DNA of 64,000 bases from Candidatus Villigracilis affinis (GTDB lineage Bacteria; Chloroflexota; Anaerolineae; Anaerolineales; Villigracilaceae). Positions 17,332-26,000 of the stretch are shown piece after piece. The translations under genes and the position numbers were made by a program. Where the stretch lies: assembly GCA_016718275.1 (NCBI GenBank), contig JADKEA010000010.1:1-64000 (forward strand), written 5' to 3'. Every line of letters starts with the position of its first letter. The stretch's first letter is position 1. The notes under the pieces are model-generated. The model was not told where the DNA came from and searched no databases. It saw only the letters and a list, made by a program, of their open reading frames with translations.

Positions 17332-18063
17332 TTATTTCGATTTCTTTAACAAATGAGTTACTTGCTGTTCTTTTTCTTTTAGCAGATCAGCGGGGATCTT
17401 AAGATATTCCACCAGCCACCTGCCCGAATCCAAAACGTGTTCAAGAGATGCCTGAACCGCCCTGTCTGCATCATGCTTTGCAAGCGCATCCACGATCGCT
17501 CTGTGCTCTTCGTGAGTCTGCGATACGCTGCCCGAAAGTAATTCCGGATAACGATACAACGCTTCGTATAATAACCAGTCCGGAAAGGCGTTGGCCGTAA
17601 CCGCATATAACTTGATTAGCAAACTGTTCCCGGACGCATTGGCAATGGCTGAGTGAAACTCGCGGCTTAACTGTCGCTCTCGAGGCATGTCGTTCAGTTT
17701 TACATACTTCTTCATTTCAACCAGGATCTTTTCAAGCCCTGCCACCTGCGCGGTTGTGATATTGATCGCCGCCTCACGGGCAGTGACTGCTTCGAGCACA
17801 AGCCTTAATCCGTATGCTTCCACCACATCCTGCGTGGACATTTCGCGAACGCGCACACCGCGATAGGGAACGCGCTCCGCCAGCCCGGCGGATACAAGCA
17901 AGTCAAGCGCTTCCCGCACAGGCGTCATACTCACGCCCATTTGGCTGGCAATTTCCTCCTGGCGCAACCAGTCACCAGGTCCGTATTTACCGGCAATGAT
18001 CTGCCGATGAAGGGCATCGTAAATTTCCTCTTTGAGGGGTTTGTGGGTGAGTTCTTTTTCCAT
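17332..18063 (-). CDS. GntR family regulator, FCD subgroup
   Basis: 243 residues. A winged helix-turn-helix (about 10-75, EEIYDALHRQIIAGKYGPGDWLRQEE and MGVSMTPVREALDLL) is followed by an all-helical FCD ligand domain (about 85-225). FCD regulators usually sense small carboxylic acids and repress their own operon. It is the first gene of the minus-strand methyltransferase cluster and faces the formate dehydrogenase genes across 168 bases. A perfect 19-bp palindrome begins 15 bases upstream of its start codon, a likely own operator. The ligand may be a betaine-like or N-methylated amino acid (inference). Confidence 0.88.
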   Translation of the reverse strand: MEKELTHKPLKEEIYDALHRQIIAGKYGPGDWLRQEEIASQMGVSMTPVREALDLLVSAGLAERVPYRGVRVREMSTQDVVEAYGLRLVLEAVTAREAAINITTAQVAGLEKILVEMKKYVKLNDMPRERQLSREFHSAIANASGNSLLIKLYAVTANAFPDWLLYEALYRYPELLSGSVSQTHEEHRAIVDALAKHDADRAVQASLEHVLDSGRWLVEYLKIPADLLKEKEQQVTHLLKKSK

Positions 18064-18077
18064 GGGTTGCCAATATG

Positions 18078-18096
18078 ATTATATATTATATATAAT
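18078..18096. promoter_or_regulatory. Candidate GntR operator overlapping its promoter
   Basis: ATTATATAT-T-ATATATAAT is a perfect palindrome with 9-base arms around one central base. On the minus strand it contains TATAAT-like -10 sequences, so a bound dimer would block transcription of the GntR-methyltransferase cluster. AT-rich symmetry can arise by chance, so the operator role is inferred from position. Confidence 0.5.
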
Positions 18097-18132
18097 TGGG
18101 GCGAATTTCGGAAGTACGAAATGTCACGAAAA

Positions 18133-18162
18133 TTGTCACAAGTGCGGGCATTCCACTGTTAA
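18133..18162 (+). promoter_or_regulatory. Possible promoter of the formate dehydrogenase genes
   Basis: TTGTCA (18133-18138) and TGTTAA (18157-18162) are spaced by 18 bases, about 70 bases before the first gene. A second TGTCAC lies just upstream (18122-18127). The match is moderate. Confidence 0.35.
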
Positions 18163-18231
18163 AAAAAAACAGGATATCCGCCAGTGATAAAAAAAATTCG
18201 TTTGAGTTATACTCGGCATACTGGAGCACAC

Positions 18232-20097
18232 ATGTCTGAAATCGATCTGAATCCGCTAAAGCCTGCAATTGAATCCTTTATTCCCCTCGGCCGCTCGGGC
18301 TTGATGCCCGCTTTGCATGCGGCACAAAAGATCTATGGATGGCTGCCTGAAGAGGTCGCGTCTGAAGTTGCGAAGTCATTGCGTGTGCCGCTTGCAGATG
18401 TGCACGGCGTGATCGAATTCTATTCGCTTTATTATAATGAGCAGGTGGGACAGAAATTCATTCGAGTTTGTACCGACCCTGCCTGCGCATTAAAAGGTGC
18501 GGATGGACTCCTCAAATACCTATGTAAAAACTACAAAGTAGATGCGGGTCAGACGACCGATGACCTGTCTCTAACCATTGAGCAGAGTCCATGCCTTGGG
18601 CTTTGTGACCAGGCTCCCGCCGCACTCGTAGACGATGATGCCGAGACGAACATCTCACGCAATTTCCGCTCTTACGATATCGGCATTCCGCAATCGCTTG
18701 TTTATGGTTCGATCCGCGAGTTGACGATTAACTGTGGTGAAGGCACAACCACGCTCGCAAAATACGGCGAATATTCCGCCTACAAGAAAGCATTAAGTGT
18801 CAACCCCGAAGATATCATTGCCGAGATCAAAGCCAGCGGATTAGTCGGCCGTGGCGGCGCAGCATTCCCGACAGGCATCAAATGGGAAGGTGCAGCAAAA
18901 GCCAGTGCTGACCAAAAATATGTCATTTGCAATGCGGATGAATCTGAACCAGGTACATTCAAAGACCGCGTTTTGCTGTTGGATGATCCGCATCGCACCA
19001 TCGAAGGCATGTGCATTACCGCATATGCGATCGGTGCGACAAAAGGTTATATCTACATTCGTGGGGAATACCCGTATATTGTTCCTGTTCTCGAAGAAGC
19101 CTTGAACGAAGCAAGAATGGCAGGTTATCTTGGAGAACGATTCGATATTGAAATCCGCGTCGGCGCTGGTGCCTACATTTGTGGCGAGGAGACCGCGCTG
19201 TTTGAATCGATCGAAGGGAAGCGCGGTTTTCCGCGTGTGAAGCCGCCCTTCCCGACGACACACGGCGTGTTCGGCAAGCCAACTGTCATCAACAATGTTG
19301 AGACGATGTGCAACGTGCCGCTCATTATTGAAAAAGGCTTTGCCGAATACCGCAAGATCGGCACAGAAAAATCGCCTGGGCCAAAATTATTCTGCGTTTC
19401 TGGCGATGTTGCCAAACCTGGCGTATACGAAGTCCCCTTTGGCGTGACCTTGCGCGAACTGCTTGAAATGGCAGGCGGCGTGACAGGCAAAAAAGCATTG
19501 CAATCCGTGCTGTTTGGAGGCGCGGCTGGAGCCTTTGCCACTGCAGAACATCTCGACGTGAAAATGACCTTCGAGGATTTGCGCGCCGTTGGTTTGCCGC
19601 TTGGCTCCGGCGTGGTCATGGTCTTCGATGAAACCCGTGATATGCGCGACGTCTTGCAGAGATTGGGCCATTTCTTTGCCCATGAATCCTGCGGGAAATG
19701 CTATCCCTGCCAGATGGGTACGCAACGACAAATGGAGATCCTGAATCGCGTAGCGGCTGGGAAGACCCTGCCCGATGACTTGATCCGCTTGCAGGATGTC
19801 GGTTGGACGATGACAGAAGCAAGCCTGTGCGGCCTCGGTCAGACAGCTGCGGGTGCGGTGCTATCCGCGATGAAGTTGTGGCCCGCGTTGTTCGAAAGTG
19901 AAAAACCTGTTTTGAGCAAAGTGAAGGCTATCAAGGTTTCTAGAGTATCTAAGGTTGCAAAGGTAGAGGCGAAGTCTGCCAAGAAAAGTGCGACTAAAAA
20001 GGCTGTGACGAAGAAATCGGTCAAGCCTGCAAAGGCGAAGGCTGTAAAAAGCAAATCAAAGAAGACGACCGCAAGTAAATCTGTGAAGAAACGTTAA
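18232..20097 (+). CDS. Fused NuoE-NuoF diaphorase subunit of NAD-linked formate dehydrogenase, with lysine-rich tail
   Basis: 621 residues from ATG 18232 (TGGAG 7 bases upstream; an upstream GTG at 18184 is weaker). NuoE-like domain (about 5-140) with [2Fe-2S] ligands C80, C85, C121, C125. NuoF-like domain follows, with GRGGAAFPTGIKW and AYICGEETALFES for NAD(H)/FMN and ESCGKCYPC plus a late LCGLGQTA Cys for a [4Fe-4S] cluster. The last 59 residues (563-621) are almost only Lys, Ala, Ser, Val and Thr, like a histone-H1-type basic tail, which is not part of the family. It should pass electrons from the catalytic subunit to NAD+. First gene of a three-gene operon. Confidence 0.88.
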   Translation: MSEIDLNPLKPAIESFIPLGRSGLMPALHAAQKIYGWLPEEVASEVAKSLRVPLADVHGVIEFYSLYYNEQVGQKFIRVCTDPACALKGADGLLKYLCKNYKVDAGQTTDDLSLTIEQSPCLGLCDQAPAALVDDDAETNISRNFRSYDIGIPQSLVYGSIRELTINCGEGTTTLAKYGEYSAYKKALSVNPEDIIAEIKASGLVGRGGAAFPTGIKWEGAAKASADQKYVICNADESEPGTFKDRVLLLDDPHRTIEGMCITAYAIGATKGYIYIRGEYPYIVPVLEEALNEARMAGYLGERFDIEIRVGAGAYICGEETALFESIEGKRGFPRVKPPFPTTHGVFGKPTVINNVETMCNVPLIIEKGFAEYRKIGTEKSPGPKLFCVSGDVAKPGVYEVPFGVTLRELLEMAGGVTGKKALQSVLFGGAAGAFATAEHLDVKMTFEDLRAVGLPLGSGVVMVFDETRDMRDVLQRLGHFFAHESCGKCYPCQMGTQRQMEILNRVAAGKTLPDDLIRLQDVGWTMTEASLCGLGQTAAGAVLSAMKLWPALFESEKPVLSKVKAIKVSRVSKVAKVEAKSAKKSATKKAVTKKSVKPAKAKAVKSKSKKTTASKSVKKR

Positions 20098-20110
20098 TCG
20101 TTGAGGCGAA

Positions 20111-20809
20111 ATGACTGAAACCGTAAACCTAACCATTGATGGACAGGAAGTAAGTGCTGAGCAGGGCAAAACTCTGCTCGAAGTAGCCCGCGAAATGGGA
20201 AAGAATATCCCAACCATCTGTTTCCACGATGCGACGACAGCCAATGCCCTGTGCAGAATCTGTGTCGTCGAGGTGGAGGGGCAGAGAGTTCTCCAGCCAG
20301 CGTGCATCGTCAAGGCAGGAGCAGGCATGAAGGTCCAGACGCGAAGCGAGAAAGTCATCCGTGCGCGAAGGACGATTTTGGAAATGCTTGCCTCCACGAT
20401 GGATCTTTCCGAAGCGGCAGAGATCCAGCAGATGATGATTGAGTATGGTGCTTCATCGGAGCGTTTCCCTGACGCGGAGCGGCGCGAGTCGGAAGTCAAG
20501 GATGACAACCCGATGTATATCCGCGATTACTCGAAGTGTTTGCTGTGCTGGCGCTGTGTGCAGGTCTGCGCGGAGGATGCGCAATATACTTTTGCGATCA
20601 ACTTCGATGGGCGCGGATTTGAGACCCAGATCGGCACGTTCTTCGATAAAGCCATTCCGCAGACATCCTGCGTAATGTGCGGACAATGTGTGGGCGTGTG
20701 CCCGACAGGCGCATTGAAACCGAAACGCGAATTTTTATTGGAACAAGGCATGAGCCCGAGCGAGATCAGCGTGATGAATACGGGCAGAAAACAGAGGAAG
20801 CCGCGATGA
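20111..20809 (+). CDS. Iron-sulfur subunit of formate dehydrogenase (NuoG N-terminal/HoxU-like)
   Basis: 232 residues. N-terminal [2Fe-2S] ferredoxin domain with C37, C48, C51 and C65; C-terminal pair of [4Fe-4S] motifs (CLLCWRCVQVC and CVMCGQCVGVC). Between them the usual NuoG His-Cys3 cluster motif is missing: the position holds LASTMDLSEAAEIQQ with no Cys. The protein should relay electrons between the molybdopterin subunit and the diaphorase. GAGG precedes the ATG; the stop overlaps the start of the catalytic subunit by 4 bases (ATGA), implying coupled translation and a fixed stoichiometry. Confidence 0.85.
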   Translation: MTETVNLTIDGQEVSAEQGKTLLEVAREMGKNIPTICFHDATTANALCRICVVEVEGQRVLQPACIVKAGAGMKVQTRSEKVIRARRTILEMLASTMDLSEAAEIQQMMIEYGASSERFPDAERRESEVKDDNPMYIRDYSKCLLCWRCVQVCAEDAQYTFAINFDGRGFETQIGTFFDKAIPQTSCVMCGQCVGVCPTGALKPKREFLLEQGMSPSEISVMNTGRKQRKPR

Positions 20810-23022
20810 TCAAATCTGACCGAGTTACCACAACGACCTGTCCCTATTGCGGAGTGGGTTGCACTTTGCAACTGCACGTCAAAGATGATTTTATTTACAA
20901 GGTGACCAGCCCGTTCGATTCGCCTGTTAATCACGGAAATTTGTGCGTGAAAGGCCGTTTCGGGTACGACTTCATTTATCACCCAAAGCGCACGACAACG
21001 CCGCTGGTACGTCGCTATTTACTCGAAGGCAAGCCGAAGCCCGCAGGCCGCGAACAGGTTTTTGCGGTCAGCACAGATGGCAAGCCGATTCCTGATTCGA
21101 AAATTTCCAACGACTGGGATTGGGTTGAGACGGATTGGGATACCGCGCTGAATTTCGTAACCGATAACCTTGTCCGCATTTATCAGCGTGACGGCTCGGA
21201 TGCGATGGCGGTTTATTGCTGTGCGAAAGCCACCAACGAAGATAACTATCTTTTGCAAAAGATGTATCGCTCGCTGTTCCGCACCAATAATGTGGATCAC
21301 TGCACGCGCCTGTGCCATGCAGGTTCCGTGGTGGCGCTTCAACAGGCAGTTGGCTCCTCGGCAATGAGCAATACCGCTTCACAGGTCATCATGAACGATG
21401 TGTTCATAGTAACGGGTTCGAATACCTCCGAAAATCATCCCATCATTGCCTTGCAAATGAAGGAAGCCGTGCAAAAATACGGCGCGAAAATGATCGTGAT
21501 CGACCCGCGCCGCATTGACCTGGTTGACATGGCAGAGATGTGGCTTCCGCTCAAGCCGGGCACGAACGTGCCTGTTTTCTCTGCAATGGCGCATGTGATC
21601 GTGAAAGAGAATTTGATCAATCACGAGTTCATTGCCAATCGCACAGAAGGTTATCAGGATTTTGTCGAGTCGCTTGAAAAGTTCACTCCGGAATATGCCG
21701 AAACGCTCTCCGGCGTCCCTGCAGAAGATATTCGCAGGGCGGCGCGCATGTATGCGGGTGCGAAGAATGGCGCGATTTATTGGGGTATGGGAATTTCCCA
21801 GCTTTCACACGGCACGGCATCTGCGATGGCATTGATCCATCTGGCATTTCTTACAGGGCATATTGGCCGTGATGGCACGGGACTCAATCCCTTGCGCGGG
21901 CAGAATAATGTGCAAGGCGCCAGCGATATGGGCTCTATGCCCTTCCATTATCCTGGTTACATGCGTGTGGATAATCTTGAAAATCGCGCAAAATGGGAAA
22001 AGGCTTGGAATATCGAAGAAGGCGGCTTGAGTCTCAAACTTGGTCTGACCACCACTGAAATTCTCAGCCATGCGCACGAAGGCGGTGTGCGTGCGTTGTA
22101 CATCATGGGCGAGAACCCGATGATGTCGGAACCGAATCTCAATGAAACTCGCAAGCATATGCTGGAGTTGGAATTCATCGTTGCGCAGGACATTTTCATT
22201 AATGAGAGCGGTTCCTTTGCGGATGTTTTCCTGCCTGCGACTCCCTTCGCCGAAAAAGATGGGACTTTCTCGAATACGGATCGCCGCGTACAACGCGTCC
22301 GCGCGGCTCAGGCGCCCCGTGGAATGGCCCGCCCCGATTGGCAGATCATCTGCGATTTGGCATTACGCATCGAATCGCGCCTTGGCAGGCCCACTGCAAA
22401 ATGGGATTACTCCAACCCGGAAGAAGTTCTGCGCGAGATGGGCAGCATAAATTCTGATTATGCGGGTATCACGTATGAGCGCATTGATAAAGTTGGTTTG
22501 ATCTACCCAGTGCCTTCGATGGACCACCCTGGCACGCCGACCCTCTTTACTGAATCCTTCCCGCGTGGACGCGGAAAATTCCATCAGTTGGATTACGTCC
22601 CTGTGCGCGAGGAGGCAGATGATGAATATCCGTTCATCCTCACTACGGGCCGCTTGCTTGAGCATTGGCACGGCGGAACCATGACGCGAAATTCCGCGCT
22701 TAATGAGATCTACCCTGAAGCGCGTGTGGAAATTCATCCTGCTGATGCGGAGATTCATGGCATTCGAAACGGCGACCCTGTCAAAGTCCAGAGCAGACGC
22801 GGTGAGATCATTGTCCGTGCCACAGTGACAGAAAAGACATCCATTGGCGTCGTCTTTCTCCCGTGGCACTTTGCCGAATCTGCCGCGAATTTGCTGACGA
22901 ATGATGCGCTCGACCCACAGGCAAAAATTCCCGAATTCAAGGCGTGCGCGGTGCAGGTCTTCCCTGCGAGGGAAAATGACCTGCCAAACCCTGAAATCGT
23001 TTTGAATAGAGGCAGGTATTAG
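20806..23022 (+). CDS. fdhA: Formate dehydrogenase catalytic (molybdopterin) subunit
   Basis: 738 residues. N-terminal [4Fe-4S] ligands C12, C15, C19, C47; the active site reads HCTRLCHAGSV with C170 encoded by TGC, so this is a cysteine and not a selenocysteine enzyme; H171 follows as in formate dehydrogenases. Mo/W-bisMGD domains continue to a C-terminal dinucleotide-binding barrel near VKVQSRRGEI. Reaction: formate to CO2 with electrons to NAD+ via the two upstream subunits. ATG 20806 has GAGGAAG at 6 bases. Accessory genes such as fdhD are not in the window. Together with the adjacent methyltransferases it could finish oxidation of C1 units. Confidence 0.92.
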   Translation: MIKSDRVTTTTCPYCGVGCTLQLHVKDDFIYKVTSPFDSPVNHGNLCVKGRFGYDFIYHPKRTTTPLVRRYLLEGKPKPAGREQVFAVSTDGKPIPDSKISNDWDWVETDWDTALNFVTDNLVRIYQRDGSDAMAVYCCAKATNEDNYLLQKMYRSLFRTNNVDHCTRLCHAGSVVALQQAVGSSAMSNTASQVIMNDVFIVTGSNTSENHPIIALQMKEAVQKYGAKMIVIDPRRIDLVDMAEMWLPLKPGTNVPVFSAMAHVIVKENLINHEFIANRTEGYQDFVESLEKFTPEYAETLSGVPAEDIRRAARMYAGAKNGAIYWGMGISQLSHGTASAMALIHLAFLTGHIGRDGTGLNPLRGQNNVQGASDMGSMPFHYPGYMRVDNLENRAKWEKAWNIEEGGLSLKLGLTTTEILSHAHEGGVRALYIMGENPMMSEPNLNETRKHMLELEFIVAQDIFINESGSFADVFLPATPFAEKDGTFSNTDRRVQRVRAAQAPRGMARPDWQIICDLALRIESRLGRPTAKWDYSNPEEVLREMGSINSDYAGITYERIDKVGLIYPVPSMDHPGTPTLFTESFPRGRGKFHQLDYVPVREEADDEYPFILTTGRLLEHWHGGTMTRNSALNEIYPEARVEIHPADAEIHGIRNGDPVKVQSRRGEIIVRATVTEKTSIGVVFLPWHFAESAANLLTNDALDPQAKIPEFKACAVQVFPARENDLPNPEIVLNRGRY

Positions 23023-23026
23023 AATA

Positions 23027-23057
23027 AAAAGCCCCGAGAATTTCTCGGGGCTTTTTT
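23027..23057 (+). terminator. Terminator after fdhA
   Basis: A 13-bp perfect stem (23027-23039 with 23043-23055) with a 3-base loop is followed by a run of T (23052-23057). It starts 4 bases after the fdhA stop and also faces the convergent TIR-WD40 gene. Confidence 0.9.
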
Positions 23058-23094
23058 GACTCAATTTTCTTGGTTTGGAAGTCGGTATGACCGT

Positions 23095-26000
23095 TTATTC
23101 GCACTCGGGTAAGGCCAGGGTTTCGATGATGCACCCATTGCTTGTGGAGGTGACCGGGGCGCAGCATCCTTCTGCTGTATTGAAACCGAACCCAGCCTGG
23201 CATTGATTGGATGTTTCCAGTGTATTTGTGCAGGCTGAATTGCAAAAAGAGACCTGAAAATTCGTGTCTGCCGGGCCAGTGCAGGAAATTCGAGGTTCAC
23301 CATAACTGTTCTCGACCTCGTTGATGCAAGTGAACCCGGGTGTGAGTACCTCGAAAGTCGTGTCAGGAGACAGGGTGTACAAACCATATGAACCGCTGTC
23401 GATGCAGAACAGGTCGGTTATATCATAGGTTGGCTCGCTGCAACTTGGGGTCTGGCTGGCTGTGCAAACTTCCAAATATGAAGGCACGTCTCCACCCGTT
23501 GCAGGGATCAATGTTGACTCTTCCGGTACGATGTTAAATGGTTCACATGTTTGATTGTATTCTTCAGTTGGAAAATACTGCTTCCATTGAATATCTGTCA
23601 AGTCGCCGCCTGTGATGGTGCAGGCTTTTTGTACCCAGGACTCCGGGGTGATATCCCAGAAAATAATGTTACCGCTGCGCCCCTGTGATGCAAGGAAACC
23701 TCCTGAGGAATTGAATTCAACGGTGCCAACACTGCCGATATGTCCAACCATCTTGCTGATCAGGATGGAAACTTCAGGGTTGGAAACATTCCATAGGTTA
23801 ACATATTTGTCGTAACTGCCGGAGGCCAGTTTGGTCCCATCGGGGCTAAAGGCAACGGAGGTTACCCAATCGGAATGGTTGGCGAGCGTGTCCGCTTTTT
23901 GCGGATTGAGTGGGTCGGCCACGTTCCACAAGATAATATTTTTGTCCTTGCCGGCGCTTACAAGCAGACTGGGGTTTAGAGGGTTGAAGACCACTGACTG
24001 GATCTGGTTGGAATGACCTTCCAACACAGCCAACCGGCTGGGTTTGGAGATGTCTGAAATATCCCATAGAACGACATTGTTGCCCGCAATGGCCGCCAGG
24101 AGTTTTCCTTCTGCGTTAAAGGCCAAGTCACTGAATTCATTGGAATCTTGGGGAAGGGTGGAAAGTTTTACCGGCTTTTTGGGGTCACTAATATCCCAAA
24201 AAACAACTTTTTCGCCGTTGACAGCGAGTATTTTCCCATCCGCACTAAACTCGATGGCGTTGACTGTTTCTCCGCTCATAGTGATTGTGCCTAGTTTGGA
24301 GAAATCTTTCATGTTCCATAGGGTCGCAGTTTCATCGAAGTCCATGGAAGCCATTAAGCTTCCATCATTATTGAATATCACAATGCTTGCTGGACCATCT
24401 TGCGTTTTGAGTTTCACGGGATTCGAAAGATCGGAAATGTCCCAGGTTGTCATCCTGTATTCATTGTCAACGGAGAGGAGGATATTGCTGTTGGGTTGAA
24501 AGGCCATGTCGATCATGCTTCCATCAATGGAACCGAGCTCCATTTCAGTTTTGGGCTGGACGGAATCCCAAATCATGATGGCGCCGTCGCGGCTTCCGGA
24601 TAACAACATATTGTTCCTGCTCTCAAATATTACAACGTTGACTCCCAATGAATGCCCGTTGATGGTGCGGGTTTTGATGGGGGAGGATTTATCTGTAACA
24701 TCCCACAAGACGACTTGCGCGTTGGTTTCGGTGCTGCTGGAAGCCAAAGTGTTCCCATCTGTGCTAAAGGCCAGGCTATTGATCGCGAAGGAATGTCCGC
24801 TCCAACTGCTTAAGAATGAAGGTGCGGCAGGATCGGTGACATCCCAAAGCGCAATAATCGTGCCTCCATCTCCCACCGCCAGTGTGTTTTCGTCCGGGCT
24901 GAGCGCCAATCCGTACACCCAATTCCCGTAGCCATTCATTGTGGAGAGCATGACGGGGACTTCAGGGTTCTGGACATCCCATGCAAGGATGCTTCCATCG
25001 CTTCGCGAGAAGAAAAGGAGATTCTTGTTTGGGTTGAAAATTATCCTTGTTATATCCAGCTCTTCATCTCCGCTTTCCAGTTGAGTTAATTCAACGTGCG
25101 ATTTTGGGTTGGATACATCGAAAAGCACGACAACGTTATTGACGTCGCTGTGGATTTTTAATGATGTGAGGATTTTTCCATCCAAGGTAAAGCCGAGGTT
25201 GGTGTAGTATCCGTCAGTTTTGCTGATCAGTTTCGGGGTGGATGGGTCGGCTACGTCCCATAAAATGAGTTCGTAATCGGAAGATGTCGCCAGAGTTTTT
25301 CCATCAGCGCTAAATATCACACTTTCCACAGGACCGGTGAATTCTTCCAATGTTTTTAGTTTTACTGGGAAGGCGGGGTTTGAAATATCCCATAAATTGA
25401 CGGTGTAATCCCAACTGCCGGAAGCCAGGATGGTTTGATCCGGGCTGAGTGCGATGGTGTTAACCCAGTCTGCATGCCCAAGCAGGATCTGGCGCAGCCC
25501 CGGATTGCTTTGAAGGATCTTGGTGATCGCGCTTTGCGTGTTCACGTCGTTGATCTTGTTGTCTTTGGCGTGGAGGTAGGCTTCCACGCTCAGGAGCAGG
25601 GCTTCGTTGAAGCTTTGGTCGATCTTAGACATGGCCAATGCCGATAATTGGTTGATCTTCGCTTCGGTCTCTTTCAGCAGTGCAAGATTTTTTGCCGTGG
25701 CTTCCCGCTGTTCGCTTTCATTTGCTCTTTCGGCTTCATTGGCGGCCAGCCTGGCAGAGTTCAAGCCATACACGGCCAATGCAAACATAATGACCGCCGC
25801 AATGGCAACAAAGACGGTTGTCCATCTCCTTTGTTGATCGGTTGCATGGCGGCTTTTTAAAATGTATTCGCGGTGCAGGTCGGTTGGGTGCGGGTCTTTC
25901 GAGGTGTTAAGCGCCAGCTGACTTTCTGCATCGTGCAGGTCCTGCCCGCGCAGGAGAAAACTTTTGTCCTTGTTTTTGTTTTTCCATTCCAATGCACGGA

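Noticed and set aside
18064..18231. Cobalamin riboswitch for the corrinoid cluster
   Set aside because: No B12-box-like conserved core or sufficient leader length is visible between the GntR gene and its divergent neighbour.
21306..21320. Selenocysteine in the formate dehydrogenase active site
   Set aside because: The codon at this site is TGC, cysteine, not TGA.
23600..25500. Repetitive DNA that might be a CRISPR array
   Set aside because: The repetition is that of WD40 codons, with irregular spacing of about 120-140 bases and an uninterrupted reading frame.
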